From positions 186,001-250,000 of the forward strand of contig NZ_VJXY01000004.1 of assembly GCF_014831675.1 (NCBI RefSeq): a stretch of 64,000 nt of DNA, given 5' to 3'. Numbering within the stretch: the stretch's first letter is position 1; the number at the start of each line of letters is the position of its first letter. This document shows positions 1 to 7,794 of this stretch, one piece after another. A program made the translations under genes and the position numbers. The stretch comes from Komarekiella delphini-convector SJRDD-AB1 (GTDB taxonomy: Bacteria; Cyanobacteriota; Cyanobacteriia; Cyanobacteriales; Nostocaceae). The notes below the pieces were generated by a model, which saw only the letters and a list, made by a program, of their open reading frames with translations, searched no databases and was not told the origin of the DNA.

Positions 1-191
1 GTATTAATCGGCGTAAAAGCTACTTTTTGTGTGGCTAATCCAGCCTTTATGAAAACAAAATAGCAATCAATGATAAAGTAAAGCGTTTCCAAGTAACTTT
101 TATCTAGTTTTTGGGATTCTGCAAATATCCGCTCACGGTAGCTATCTTTGATCCGAACTTTTACCGGAGCTAAGTCTTGTTTATCTGTCAT
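1..191 (-). CDS. Partial small protein downstream of parM (possible ParR-like adaptor)
   Basis: An open frame starts with ATG at 191 and runs off the left edge of the window after 63 codons, so only the N-terminus is visible. The peptide begins MTDKQDLAPVKVRIKDSY and has no stop. It starts 10 bases after the stop of the actin-like ATPase gene on the same strand, so the two are probably one transcript. In ParM systems a small DNA-binding adaptor (ParR) normally follows parM, which makes that role plausible here. The residues I can see are not enough to prove a ribbon-helix-helix fold, so the ParR assignment is contextual only. Confidence 0.5.
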   Translation of the reverse strand, partial: MTDKQDLAPVKVRIKDSYRERIFAESQKLDKSYLETLYFIIDCYFVFIKAGLATQKVAFTPIN

Positions 192-201
192 TGTTATAAC
201 T

Positions 202-1161
202 TTACTTCCCAGATGTGTTTGGTGAATTCTTGCTCGTAATGGTTTTTGCCATTTCTAGAAGCCCAAAAACATTAGCTTCTACCGGATTATCCAGAATTTT
301 GAAACCGTTCTTCTCTAAGAGCTTCTTAAATCCTGGTAACAGACACCCTCCACCAATCGCCCAGATTTCATCCCCTTGGTGCTTGGCATCAAGTGTCAAA
401 TTCACCACTTTCTTCAAGTATTTTTCATACCAATCTTTCAAACAAGCACTGTATATATCTTTGATATCGATGTCACGGCTGTACTTGGTATGTCCCATTT
501 CCAGACAAAATCGAATCTTGGATGCATCCCCGATTTTTCCCCCATTTAGATGTTTCATTTTTTGGGAGATATCATCAATGAGAACTTCTACACCGATGGG
601 ATAGGCAGTGTGAACTTCTCGTTTCCCCTGGTTGTAACGAGAATACAGAGTCGTACCATTGCCAAAGTCTAAAATTGTTAATTTTTTGGGTAGTTGATGC
701 CCAAACAATGCACCCATACCCTCTAGTACAACTTTCAGCACTTCTACTTTCACGTCTGATTGTTTGCCAGCAAGTATCGGCTGATATTCTCCATTTAGTA
801 CTTTTTGTAGTTCTTCAGCCAGACCAACATCATGTAAACTGACGACTAATTTTAAGTGCCAAGCCTTACGGTGTGGAAGATGTGCCAATGCACCGAACAA
901 AGTCAACAACGCATTATTGACTTTGTTTTCATTGTTATCCGTGTTCCGGTCAAAATGATAACCTGTACGGAAAGCTGATTCCCCGACAGTGTAAGCACTA
1001 CCGTTAAAAACTACCCGTCCGGGTACATCTTCCATCTCGGCATTGGTTATATAGCTGGGAACACGAACAACTTCAAAGCCATCGACTAAAAGTTTTAGGC
1101 TTCCGTAACCGTTATCAAAGCCAGCAGGAAAAATTTTTTGCAAGGCGTGAATGTTCGACAT
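202..1161 (-). CDS. parM: ParM/StbA-type actin-like ATPase, plasmid segregation
   Basis: The product of about 319 residues has the actin-fold pattern of plasmid ParM/StbA proteins. There is an N-terminal phosphate-1 loop (FDNGYGSLKLL), a central phosphate-2 loop (LTILDFGNGTTLYS) and a C-terminal adenosine motif (IWAIGGGCLLPGF). ParM proteins polymerise with ATP into filaments that push sister plasmids apart through an adaptor bound to a centromere. A TTG at 1170 is in frame, but ATG at 1161 is the better start and the protein then begins MSNIHALQK. A small gene follows 10 bases downstream and could be the adaptor. Upstream lie phased C-rich blocks that could be the centromere. It is a different, shorter lineage from the second actin-like gene at 5174-6409. 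Confidence 0.8.
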   Translation of the reverse strand: MSNIHALQKIFPAGFDNGYGSLKLLVDGFEVVRVPSYITNAEMEDVPGRVVFNGSAYTVGESAFRTGYHFDRNTDNNENKVNNALLTLFGALAHLPHRKAWHLKLVVSLHDVGLAEELQKVLNGEYQPILAGKQSDVKVEVLKVVLEGMGALFGHQLPKKLTILDFGNGTTLYSRYNQGKREVHTAYPIGVEVLIDDISQKMKHLNGGKIGDASKIRFCLEMGHTKYSRDIDIKDIYSACLKDWYEKYLKKVVNLTLDAKHQGDEIWAIGGGCLLPGFKKLLEKNGFKILDNPVEANVFGLLEMAKTITSKNSPNTSGK

Positions 1162-1325
1162 AGGGATCAAGTCAATACGTTTTGATTTGTGAAAGTTATC
1201 TGTTCAGATTATCTAGGGGAGCAGGAAAGCAGGGGAGAGAAGAATAACTTGCTATGAGTCTTTCCCCAGAACTCTGCCCCTCCCCTCTCTAACCTCAAGA
1301 GCTTATCATACCCTTTGGGGGCTAA

Positions 1326-1460
1326 GTGGGGTACAAAATATCAAACACCTAAATATACCCCATAAAACCCCTATAAAGCCCCTATGTAGGTGTCAAATTC
1401 TCATTGAAGTCCTAATCTATTTTTGGGGTACACACAGCCCCCATACAGCACCCATCAGAA
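1326..1460. promoter_or_regulatory. Phased CCCC/GGGG blocks upstream of parM, possible centromere or operator
   Basis: CCCC blocks at 1358, 1368 and 1379 are separated by about one helical turn, each followed by an A/T stretch. GGGGTAC occurs at 1328 and 1425, and further C-runs follow to about 1452. The array lies 160 to 300 bases upstream of the parM start, where ParM-type centromeres usually sit. The rest of 1171-1716 has no gene that I can see and ends with a GC-rich dispersed-repeat fragment near 1576-1625. Function is inferred from position only. Confidence 0.35.
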
Positions 1461-1716
1461 TTTTTGAAATCTTTTCTATGAACGCAGTAGAAATTAACTT
1501 ACAAAAAAATAGAGAAGAAGGAATAAAAAACTTTAGTTGTGGATCTAAGCCCACTTAAAAAAATATTTATTCCGAGACGCATAGCGCGAAATACAAAGCG
1601 TCCTTGCTTCAATCCCGCGTTTCAAAACGTTGGTTCCCAACACCCTCTAAAATGGTTGACTGTTTGATTTATACTCTACTGTCAATGTTTTTGTTATTAA
1701 ATTAGCTTCCCGCAAG

Positions 1717-2144
1717 ATGTCTAGCCCTAGCTCTCATACAGCTATAATTTATCTACGAGAAATTGGTCGCTTTCCGAGGCTATTGCCAGAGTAAAAGATT
1801 ATCTACACAAGACTTGTAAGGTCAATGCAAAACTTGATAAGCAAAACAATTCTCAAGTGCAACGACTAGAGCGGTCCCCAACTAGGGCTGAACTAGCTGC
1901 CGAGGTAAATAAAACAGAAGCACAGTTAACCCAAATTCAAAAGCTTGGTCAACTGGCTAAACAAAAAATGATTACCGCCAACCTCCGATTAGTGGTTGCG
2001 GTAGCTAAAAAATGTCGCTGGAGTAACCTGGAATTTCTGGATCGATTGAAGAGGAGTCATTCCAAGGTACGCTCTGCTCATGGACAAGGAATGAAAGCTT
2101 TACGAGGTGAGCAAGACCAGATTAAAGATTATTTGGTTTCTTGA
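1717..2144 (+). pseudogene. Remnant of a sigma-70 family (group 2-like) sigma factor
   Basis: A first fragment (1717-1794) reads ATG through IIYLREIGRFPRLLPE and stops; this is sigma region 1.2. From about 1795 to 2144 another stretch resumes with the linker and region 2 sequence KMITANLRLVVAVAKK and then NLEFLD, after which the similarity is lost. Cyanobacterial group 1 and 2 sigma factors have these blocks joined and continue for about 200 more residues (regions 2.3-4.2). Those residues are absent here, so the promoter-recognition regions are missing. There is at least one internal stop and probably a frameshift after LEFLD. This is a decayed fragment, not a working sigma factor. Confidence 0.75.
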
Positions 2145-2152
2145 AAACTTAT

Positions 2153-2485
2153 TTATGTCCAAGGAGAAGGAATCGCTATTGTAGAAAGCACTTCTCCCGT
2201 ACTCACTCTAATAGCAGTTTGCTCAGAGTTGGGGCATTGAACTTTAACTTGGATGATTGAAGACCGTCCATTATATTCTCCAACTACAGGCTCACCCGTA
2301 AACTCACAAAGTATTCCCTCTTGGCAGTGTCAGCACTCAAATATAATTCGGCTCACTGCTTTGTCACAGTCTAGAAATCTCACATTCTGAAACCGTTCGG
2401 CTGATAATTCTGGTTTGACTCTACAGGATTCAGGCGAAAGCCGTTTGGGTAGTTTAGATGGGCGCTCGATAGATTACATGGACAT
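2153..2485 (-). pseudogene. Degenerate reading frame with in-frame stops, unknown function
   Basis: The frame from ATG 2485 to the stop at 2153 gives 110 codons with protein-like composition but contains a TAA at codon 4 and a TGA in the middle. The TGA follows IIFEC and precedes HCQEGILCEF, with several cysteines close by. The end reads IRVSTGEVLSTIAIPSPWT. I do not recognise the family. It lies just downstream of parB on the same strand and may be a former member of that operon. It could also be two unrelated scraps. The interval from 2145 to 2520 holds nothing else I can see. Confidence 0.4.
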
Positions 2486-2520
2486 CTCCGGTTCAGTGAA
2501 CTAAGTCGGACGAGATAGTA

Positions 2521-3672
2521 TTAGTCCAACTTTTTCCGAATCTCTTTTGCCTTAGCTTCTAATACAGCCAATAAATCTCTCAGTTGCTCTTGCTGGATAT
2601 CTTCGATCTTAGTTGCTGAGACATCTCGAATTAGAGAACTAATTTGGTGACTTGGTTTAGGTTTTGTTTCAGGAGCATGTTCAGCAATAGTTTGGGCAAC
2701 TAGAAAACGAGTTTGAGCGACTGTTAGCCTTTCTTGCAAAACTTGTGATGTAGTATCTTGTCGGATTTTAAGAGCTTTAGTTTCTTCAACTTTTAAATTT
2801 TTAGAATTTAGTTTTTGGAGCGATCGGGCATGATTTGCACCAAGTCCCGATTCTCTAATCGCAATTTTTAAGTCTTCTGAAAGCCGTAAACAAGGAAAGA
2901 CATTTGCATCTACTGATGCTGGATTTTGCTGAAAACGTAGTAATAACAGAAGAATACTTTGTTCTATTTCGTCTAAATTAAATGCTTTAATGCCTTCTGA
3001 CTGCTCTTTTCTAGTTAAAACAACCAATTCAGTTAATTGGGGCAAAAGTTTTTTTGCGTTTAATCTAGCTATTGCTCTCCTAAGTGCTCTAACTACTTCT
3101 TCCTGTTCAAATTCCAAAGCTAACTTAGCCTGTTGAATCAAACCTTCGGCTAAATCTAGCTCATTCAAGCCTTCTCGGTGAAGACTAGTTAATAAAGTGC
3201 GTGCATGTAATTCCTCTTCAGAAAGTTCTTTTAGAAGCATCACTGCATCAAGTGTTTCAATTTCTGGCTGTAACTCTTCTGCAACTGATCTCCATCTCCG
3301 TTCTCCATCAAAAATGAGATTTCCCGGTAGTAAAATAATCGGCTGTTGTTGCCCTTCCTCTCTAATGGAAACAGCCATACTCCGAATACTATCCGAAGTA
3401 AATGTTTGCCTTGCTTGTTTCGGATTGGGTCTGACTTCACTATAGTGAATTTTAAAAATTCCAGATGCTTTCAAATGTTCTCGTAGGTCTTCAATAGTTT
3501 GATTGAGGAGTGTACGTTCTTCTTCAGCAAGCTTTCCCTGTGCTTCTTCATCTTTTAATCTTGTAATCTCTGCCTGTAAATCTTCTACTCGTTCTTCAAG
3601 CTCAAATATCTGTTGTGAATCAGCAGCAGAAGCAAACATTCCAAGTACACTCGGGTTGTTTAATTTTGTCAT
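2521..3672 (-). CDS. parB: ParB-family partition protein
   Basis: The protein of 383 residues begins with a coiled-coil of about residues 20-70. A ParB/Sulfiredoxin N-terminal domain follows, with EVRPNPKQARQTF at about 79-91 and the signature GERRWRSVAEEL from residue 123. A helical, lysine- and glutamate-rich C-terminal half is the likely DNA-binding and dimer region. ParB proteins bind parS or operator sites and stimulate their ParA partner. The gene starts 3 bases after the parA stop, so the two are translationally linked. The N-terminal coiled-coil before the ParB box is unlike chromosomal ParB and more like plasmid type proteins. The CTP-binding C-motif GERRxR is present as GERRWR. Confidence 0.85.
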   Translation of the reverse strand: MTKLNNPSVLGMFASAADSQQIFELEERVEDLQAEITRLKDEEAQGKLAEEERTLLNQTIEDLREHLKASGIFKIHYSEVRPNPKQARQTFTSDSIRSMAVSIREEGQQQPIILLPGNLIFDGERRWRSVAEELQPEIETLDAVMLLKELSEEELHARTLLTSLHREGLNELDLAEGLIQQAKLALEFEQEEVVRALRRAIARLNAKKLLPQLTELVVLTRKEQSEGIKAFNLDEIEQSILLLLLRFQQNPASVDANVFPCLRLSEDLKIAIRESGLGANHARSLQKLNSKNLKVEETKALKIRQDTTSQVLQERLTVAQTRFLVAQTIAEHAPETKPKPSHQISSLIRDVSATKIEDIQQEQLRDLLAVLEAKAKEIRKKLD

Positions 3673-3675
3673 CGA

Positions 3676-4479
3676 TTAACCTCTTATTAGCTTAAGTTCG
3701 TTAACTAGTGCATCAACAATTGGCAGAAAATCTCCTCTTGCCTCTTTGCCTGGTCTGTAAATTCCCAGAGGTAGCCCTCTACCAGAAGCATTAAGAATAT
3801 CAGCTGATTCTCGAATTGGGCTAAAATACTGAATTCCCAAATTCTTACAGACTAGGGGAAGTTCCTCAACAATACTTCTATGCGCTCCCCAATCACTTTT
3901 CCAACGAGTAGGAACTATACCTAATATTTTCGGAGTCGGTTTCAATCTCAGCCGCTTGCAGTTGAAATAGTACCACTCAATCATCGCCGCAGCACTTTGA
4001 GAAGCCTTGTACTCAGGTTGAATGGGAATTAACACGTGGCTAGAAGCTGCAAGAGCAGTCAGTGGTAAAGGCTCCAATGTTGCAGGACAATCGATAATTA
4101 CAAAATCGTGAGATAAGGGGTAATCACTCAACCGATCTGCAAGAGTATAAGCTCCACGCAGATCCTTTGAAACTTCCCGAATTGTTTCGTGTAATTCTTT
4201 TCCGCCTTTACAAACTTGAATTTTGTCAATCTTACCTTGCCAAGCTGTAACTAAAGGCCAGTTCCCATTAAAGTCTGGATGGTAAACATTAGCCATTGTT
4301 CCCTGAGTTTTAAATTCTCCTAATCCGCAAAATAATGTCAATGATTCGTTAGGATCGATGTCTAATAGTGCCACTGAATAGCCACGAACACCCAATTCAT
4401 ACGCAAGATTGTATGAAATAGTACTTTTCGCCACTCCTCCAGCGTTTGTCTCAATCGAAAGGGTCAAATTGGCTCGCAT
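3676..4479 (-). CDS. parA: ParA-family partition ATPase
   Basis: This is a ParA/MinD-type P-loop ATPase that positions plasmids with ParB. The Walker A region reads NAGGVAKST (about residues 12-20 from the start chosen), where the usual KGGVGKS glycine is alanine. The Walker B-like segment is FVIIDCPATLEP. The frame is open back to ATG 4524, but ATG 4479 is preferred. It follows a purine-rich stretch (AGAAAGAG), places the P-loop at the usual distance from the N-terminus, and leaves a palindromic operator at 4525-4540 entirely upstream. ParB is encoded 3 bases downstream. Autoregulation through the two palindromes upstream is likely. Confidence 0.85.
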   Translation of the reverse strand: MRANLTLSIETNAGGVAKSTISYNLAYELGVRGYSVALLDIDPNESLTLFCGLGEFKTQGTMANVYHPDFNGNWPLVTAWQGKIDKIQVCKGGKELHETIREVSKDLRGAYTLADRLSDYPLSHDFVIIDCPATLEPLPLTALAASSHVLIPIQPEYKASQSAAAMIEWYYFNCKRLRLKPTPKILGIVPTRWKSDWGAHRSIVEELPLVCKNLGIQYFSPIRESADILNASGRGLPLGIYRPGKEARGDFLPIVDALVNELKLIRG

Positions 4480-4524
4480 AATTTTTTCTCTTTCTTGATT
4501 ACTATATTTCCAACTCCCAGTCAT

Positions 4525-4575
4525 GAGATAACGTTATATCAGTTTTGGCGAATAATTTTGAGATAATGTTATCTC
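4525..4575. promoter_or_regulatory. Two operator palindromes in front of parA
   Basis: GAGATAATGTTATCTC at 4560-4575 is a perfect inverted repeat (7-base arms, 2-base centre). GAGATAACGTTATATC at 4525-4540 is the same sequence with a flawed right arm. The two start 35 bases apart and sit between parA and a small divergent reading frame. They fit operators for autoregulation, or a parS-like site; the sequence alone cannot separate these. Confidence 0.6.
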
Positions 4576-4615
4576 ATTTTTCTGATTTCTCTAACAAGGA
4601 TTTCTATCAAAATAG

Positions 4616-4777
4616 ATGTTTACTGCAAGTAATCATCTATCTAGCTACACAGATTGCCTAGCCTGGAATTTTACACAAAAAGAAATATACACCGTCAAAG
4701 AGGTATTCACTCAACACTTGCTTAATCAAACAGTTACGTGGGAAAGCATTATTGCCTTTGTGCAAGCTGGTTATTAA
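4616..4777 (+). CDS. Small protein of 53 residues divergent from parA
   Basis: ATG 4616 to TAA 4777 encodes 53 residues ending in WESIIAFVQAGY, with a mixed hydrophobic and polar composition. AAGGA lies about 13 bases upstream, which is a little far for a ribosome site. The gene is divergent from parA across the two palindromes, so it could share their control. I recognise no family. It could be a chance frame, but its codons read like a real protein and a Rho-independent-like hairpin follows at 5128-5164. The interval from 4778 to 5127 holds nothing else that I can see. Confidence 0.4.
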   Translation: MFTASNHLSSYTDCLAWNFTQKEIYTVKEVFTQHLLNQTVTWESIIAFVQAGY

Positions 4778-5127
4778 GTATAAAAACTAACAGCATAATT
4801 TTAGTGTCATTTCAACCTTTTAAGCTGTGTCAAGAAGTAGCTATTAATGCGACTTTTTTTAGCTTATTGAGAAGAAAAATCTTTTATTGACGTAATATGA
4901 TCACCCTGCCAAGAAGATTCTACGCTGAACAACAGTCTTTGTTCAAAGTTTACTCGATTGAAGCGGGATAACAATATTCTCTATCTATCTAACGTCATTA
5001 CAGAAAGGGGCGCTGCCAACAAGGAAGTATTTTCAATCCCCCTAAAACTAGCTATTCTCACCTAACCATGAGTAATCGGCTCATTCTTGTAGTGGTTATT
5101 GAGAAGTTACGTAAAAAGCATCCCAGA

Positions 5128-5164
5128 AGTGTAGTTGCAGTTCTTGTAACTACACTACTTTTTT
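5128..5164 (+). terminator. Rho-independent-type hairpin
   Basis: AGTGTAGTT at 5128-5136 pairs with AACTACACT at 5148-5156, and a T-run follows at 5159-5164. It reads as a terminator rightward and separates the small rightward gene from the leftward parM gene. Confidence 0.55.
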
Positions 5165-5173
5165 CTGAGCTAA

Positions 5174-6409
5174 TCAAACATTCTCGTTCACGGCAATAAA
5201 GGTACTAGGTCGCTCACAAGGCGTAAAATTATACTTACGTTTAACTTCTTCATCTGTACTACCTTCAGCGGATTTAGTTAGCAGTACAACCTCAGAGCGG
5301 GTATAACCAGTCAACTCATCAAACTGAATAATCATATACTGGTAGAGCGCCCAGACATCCGCCATCCGATTGCCAATACCGGAAGATATCTCGTCAGGTA
5401 TAAAAATATTACCGTGCCAAGATACCTTAATTCCCTCTTTATGGAAACAAGTGTCTATTTCTGGACGAATGTAATCCGCAGTCCCTCCGCAAAACACCAG
5501 TTCTTCAATATCCTCATCCATCTTCGAGCGCAACCATCTGACGATCGCACGCCAATATTCATTTCTAGCAAGCAATAAAGCCTTAGACATCAATTCGCCA
5601 TCAAGTTGAATTTCATCACCTTTGCGCTTGCGTGAGAATTTCTGCATCACCTGGGAGTCACAACTAACTCCAGCTTCTACCAATACCTCGATAATATTGG
5701 GATTATCAGGGCTTAGTCCCGATGTCTTGGAAGTAAAATTATTCACCAGCCAAGACATACCAAAATTGCTGGTTATTCCCGCACCAATTGAACCACTCCG
5801 AAAGGTGAAAATACTTGCGTTGCGATAACCAAGCATTACATACATAGAAGCAGGCATATTATTGCCAAGCGATCGCCTACGGTGAAAAAATATCCCACTA
5901 CCCTCAGAAGCTGCATCATAACGAAGCATTTTTACCCGCATCTTACCTGCTGGTGTATCAAATCCTCGAAACGCATCCTTCAACCGAACTTGTAACTGTT
6001 CTTTGTCTTGCACTTCACCGGGCGGTAGCAGAATGCTCAAGTAAGCTGCAACATCATTACCCAGGTTCAACTTCTTCTTAGCCAGCCAAAATGCACCACA
6101 AATTTTAGGGACTGCTAGTTCGTACTTTAGCTCCTTCAGCTGCGATATACCCCCAAATCGACGACGGGCGAGCTCTCCCAAGGCGAAATATTCATCACCT
6201 ATTCCTACCCAAGTACGAGATTCAGGATTACCTTCTTGTTGAATGCTCTCAATCGAAGCTTTAGCAACGTCTGCTACTTCTGAGTCGAAAAGTAAAACAA
6301 CAGGCTTTCCCTCTGGATACTCTTGAGCGATCGCCTTGGTTTTACTTGCACCCATGTCAATCGTTATTACTACCTTTTTTACGTCTGTTTTCTCCTTAGT
6401 TTTGGGCAT
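5174..6409 (-). CDS. Second actin-like ATPase, ParM/StbA family
   Basis: The product of 411 residues starts after a short Lys/Glu-rich tail with the actin-fold phosphate-1 motif VVITIDMGASKTKAIAQ. It has a glycine-rich central segment (FRSGSIGAGITSNFGMSW) and a C-terminal adenosine motif (ELVFCGGTADYI). It is longer than, and not closely similar to, the actin-like ATPase at 202-1161. No small adaptor gene is adjacent. The region upstream (6761-6960) shares C-rich motifs and a long element with the region upstream of the gene at 22652-23233, so that distant gene is a candidate partner. Role in plasmid segregation is inferred from the family. Confidence 0.75.
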   Translation of the reverse strand: MPKTKEKTDVKKVVITIDMGASKTKAIAQEYPEGKPVVLLFDSEVADVAKASIESIQQEGNPESRTWVGIGDEYFALGELARRRFGGISQLKELKYELAVPKICGAFWLAKKKLNLGNDVAAYLSILLPPGEVQDKEQLQVRLKDAFRGFDTPAGKMRVKMLRYDAASEGSGIFFHRRRSLGNNMPASMYVMLGYRNASIFTFRSGSIGAGITSNFGMSWLVNNFTSKTSGLSPDNPNIIEVLVEAGVSCDSQVMQKFSRKRKGDEIQLDGELMSKALLLARNEYWRAIVRWLRSKMDEDIEELVFCGGTADYIRPEIDTCFHKEGIKVSWHGNIFIPDEISSGIGNRMADVWALYQYMIIQFDELTGYTRSEVVLLTKSAEGSTDEEVKRKYNFTPCERPSTFIAVNENV

Positions 6410-6760
6410 ATCTTTATCTTTTATTACCTTTTACTATCGTTCCCAATTTAACCGAAATGGGAAAAATACTGTGGTATAAAACACTTTCTTTACAGGGTTT
6501 AACAGTTTTTTTACATACAAAGTGCGTAGAGAAAAAACTATTATGGCGATGTTCTTCGATGGCGCTACAGTATTCATACCAACTCCATTGAGTAGAGAGT
6601 CCACTGCAAACTGCCAGCAACCAAGTTCAAATTGCCAGAGGGCTAATTGAAGTAACTCCATAACACTAATACCAAATCCAAACCATAAATTCTAAGTACA
6701 TTAAAGTCCTAAAGATTACTTTAATCCACGCTGATCAAAACACCTCCTAAATTAGGACTA

Positions 6761-6960
6761 AATTACCCCAATCACACCCAAATTCTGTATCAACTAAAAG
6801 TTGAATTCTTAAAAAGAATTAGCCTTTTACCTGTGATTCAAACAATGCGATTGTCATTATCAAACCCCGTATTACCTCAACCATCCCCGCAATTACCCCA
6901 CTAAAAAGTCTCGCAATCGAGCAGTTTTGTGTAATAACAAGGTATGTCAAATGGGGTCAA
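6761..6960 (-). promoter_or_regulatory. ATTACCCCA repeats and conserved element upstream of the second parM
   Basis: AATTACCCCA occurs at 6761 and 6891, CCCCGTATTAC lies between them at about 6864, and AACAAGGTATGT with a downstream GGGGTCA lies at 6938-6958. The same three motifs recur at 23320-23630 upstream of another gene. The stretch 6410-6760 and 6961-7573 has no gene I can support, apart from scraps of low-quality reading frame. Confidence 0.45.
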
Positions 6961-7573
6961 TTACATACTTTGCTGTAAAGTTTTTGATTGCAACCTTTAC
7001 AGATGAGATACATGAAGTGATTATTGCAAGCGATCGCATCTCTAAAACTAAAATGCGAGCACCTGTGCAATTACGCTATGGCCATCAAAACTGAACCCTT
7101 AGCTTCTCGGTTGGGTGCTACTAATTGCGAGTTATGTTGAAGACAAACTGGAGAACCACTTAATTGAGCAGAAGTTGATGCGGTAGAAGCGGTTAATTGA
7201 GGAGTTGTTAGGCGTGGGTTATTGATTCAATTTTCTTGACTCTGACAACGCTATTGGAGTGATTTCACCTTATCTTCATCAAGTAAACGCCCTTATTTAA
7301 CACTGACAATCTTGTTGGCTGGACTTTTCATTGCAGAACTTGACGTGCTCCCAAAGGTTGTACTGTTTAAACCCCTCTAATTTTTGTAGCCTGAAACTCT
7401 GATAGCCAAGTTATAAAAAACCTGTGTCAAATAGCTTTTACCTTAATTAGCGTAGCAGTAGCGTACTACATACCAACTTTTGGGAAAAACTGCATTTTAT
7501 TTTCAAAACTCTTGCATAGCGAAGTTTATAGCCGTTATGTGACGGTAAACGTCAGTTCTGCTGATCTTCCTTA

Positions 7574-7727
7574 GACTTCTTGCAAAAGTACCCGACGACT
7601 GAAGTCGCGGCTATAAAAACAAAGTCCGCTCTTGCGGACTTCATGCCTAAAAGACTGATAAAGCAGGCTTTGTTCGGGTAGCCCCAGACTTTAGTCTGAG
7701 GGCACTTTAAGACTTTTGCAAGAGGTC
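7574..7727. repeat. MITE-like element with 16-base terminal inverted repeats
   Basis: GACTTCTTGCAAAAGT at 7574-7589 is matched in reverse complement by 7712-7727 with 15 of 16 identities. Inside are three short hairpins (around GACTGAAGTC, AGTCCGC/GCGGACT and CAGACTTTAGTCTG). No coding capacity. This is a small non-autonomous repeat just upstream of the CHAT gene. Confidence 0.6.
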
Positions 7728-7794
7728 TCTTCTTGAAGTCGATACCAAAAAACGAGAGAATTGTCTAGTAAAAGCTAATGTGGGAGAGGCTGAA

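Noticed and set aside
1340-1395. CRISPR-like repeat array
   Set aside because: The repeated CCCC blocks are spaced only 10-11 bases with no spacers; this is phased DNA, not CRISPR. No CRISPR array or cas gene was found in the window.
6414-6661. Two overlapping short leftward frames upstream of the second parM
   Set aside because: They overlap in different frames, have odd composition and lie in the presumed promoter region; no motif supports either.
7030-7240. Possible gene with KTEPLASRLGATN
   Set aside because: Broken by stops in all frames and too short to identify; at best a scrap.
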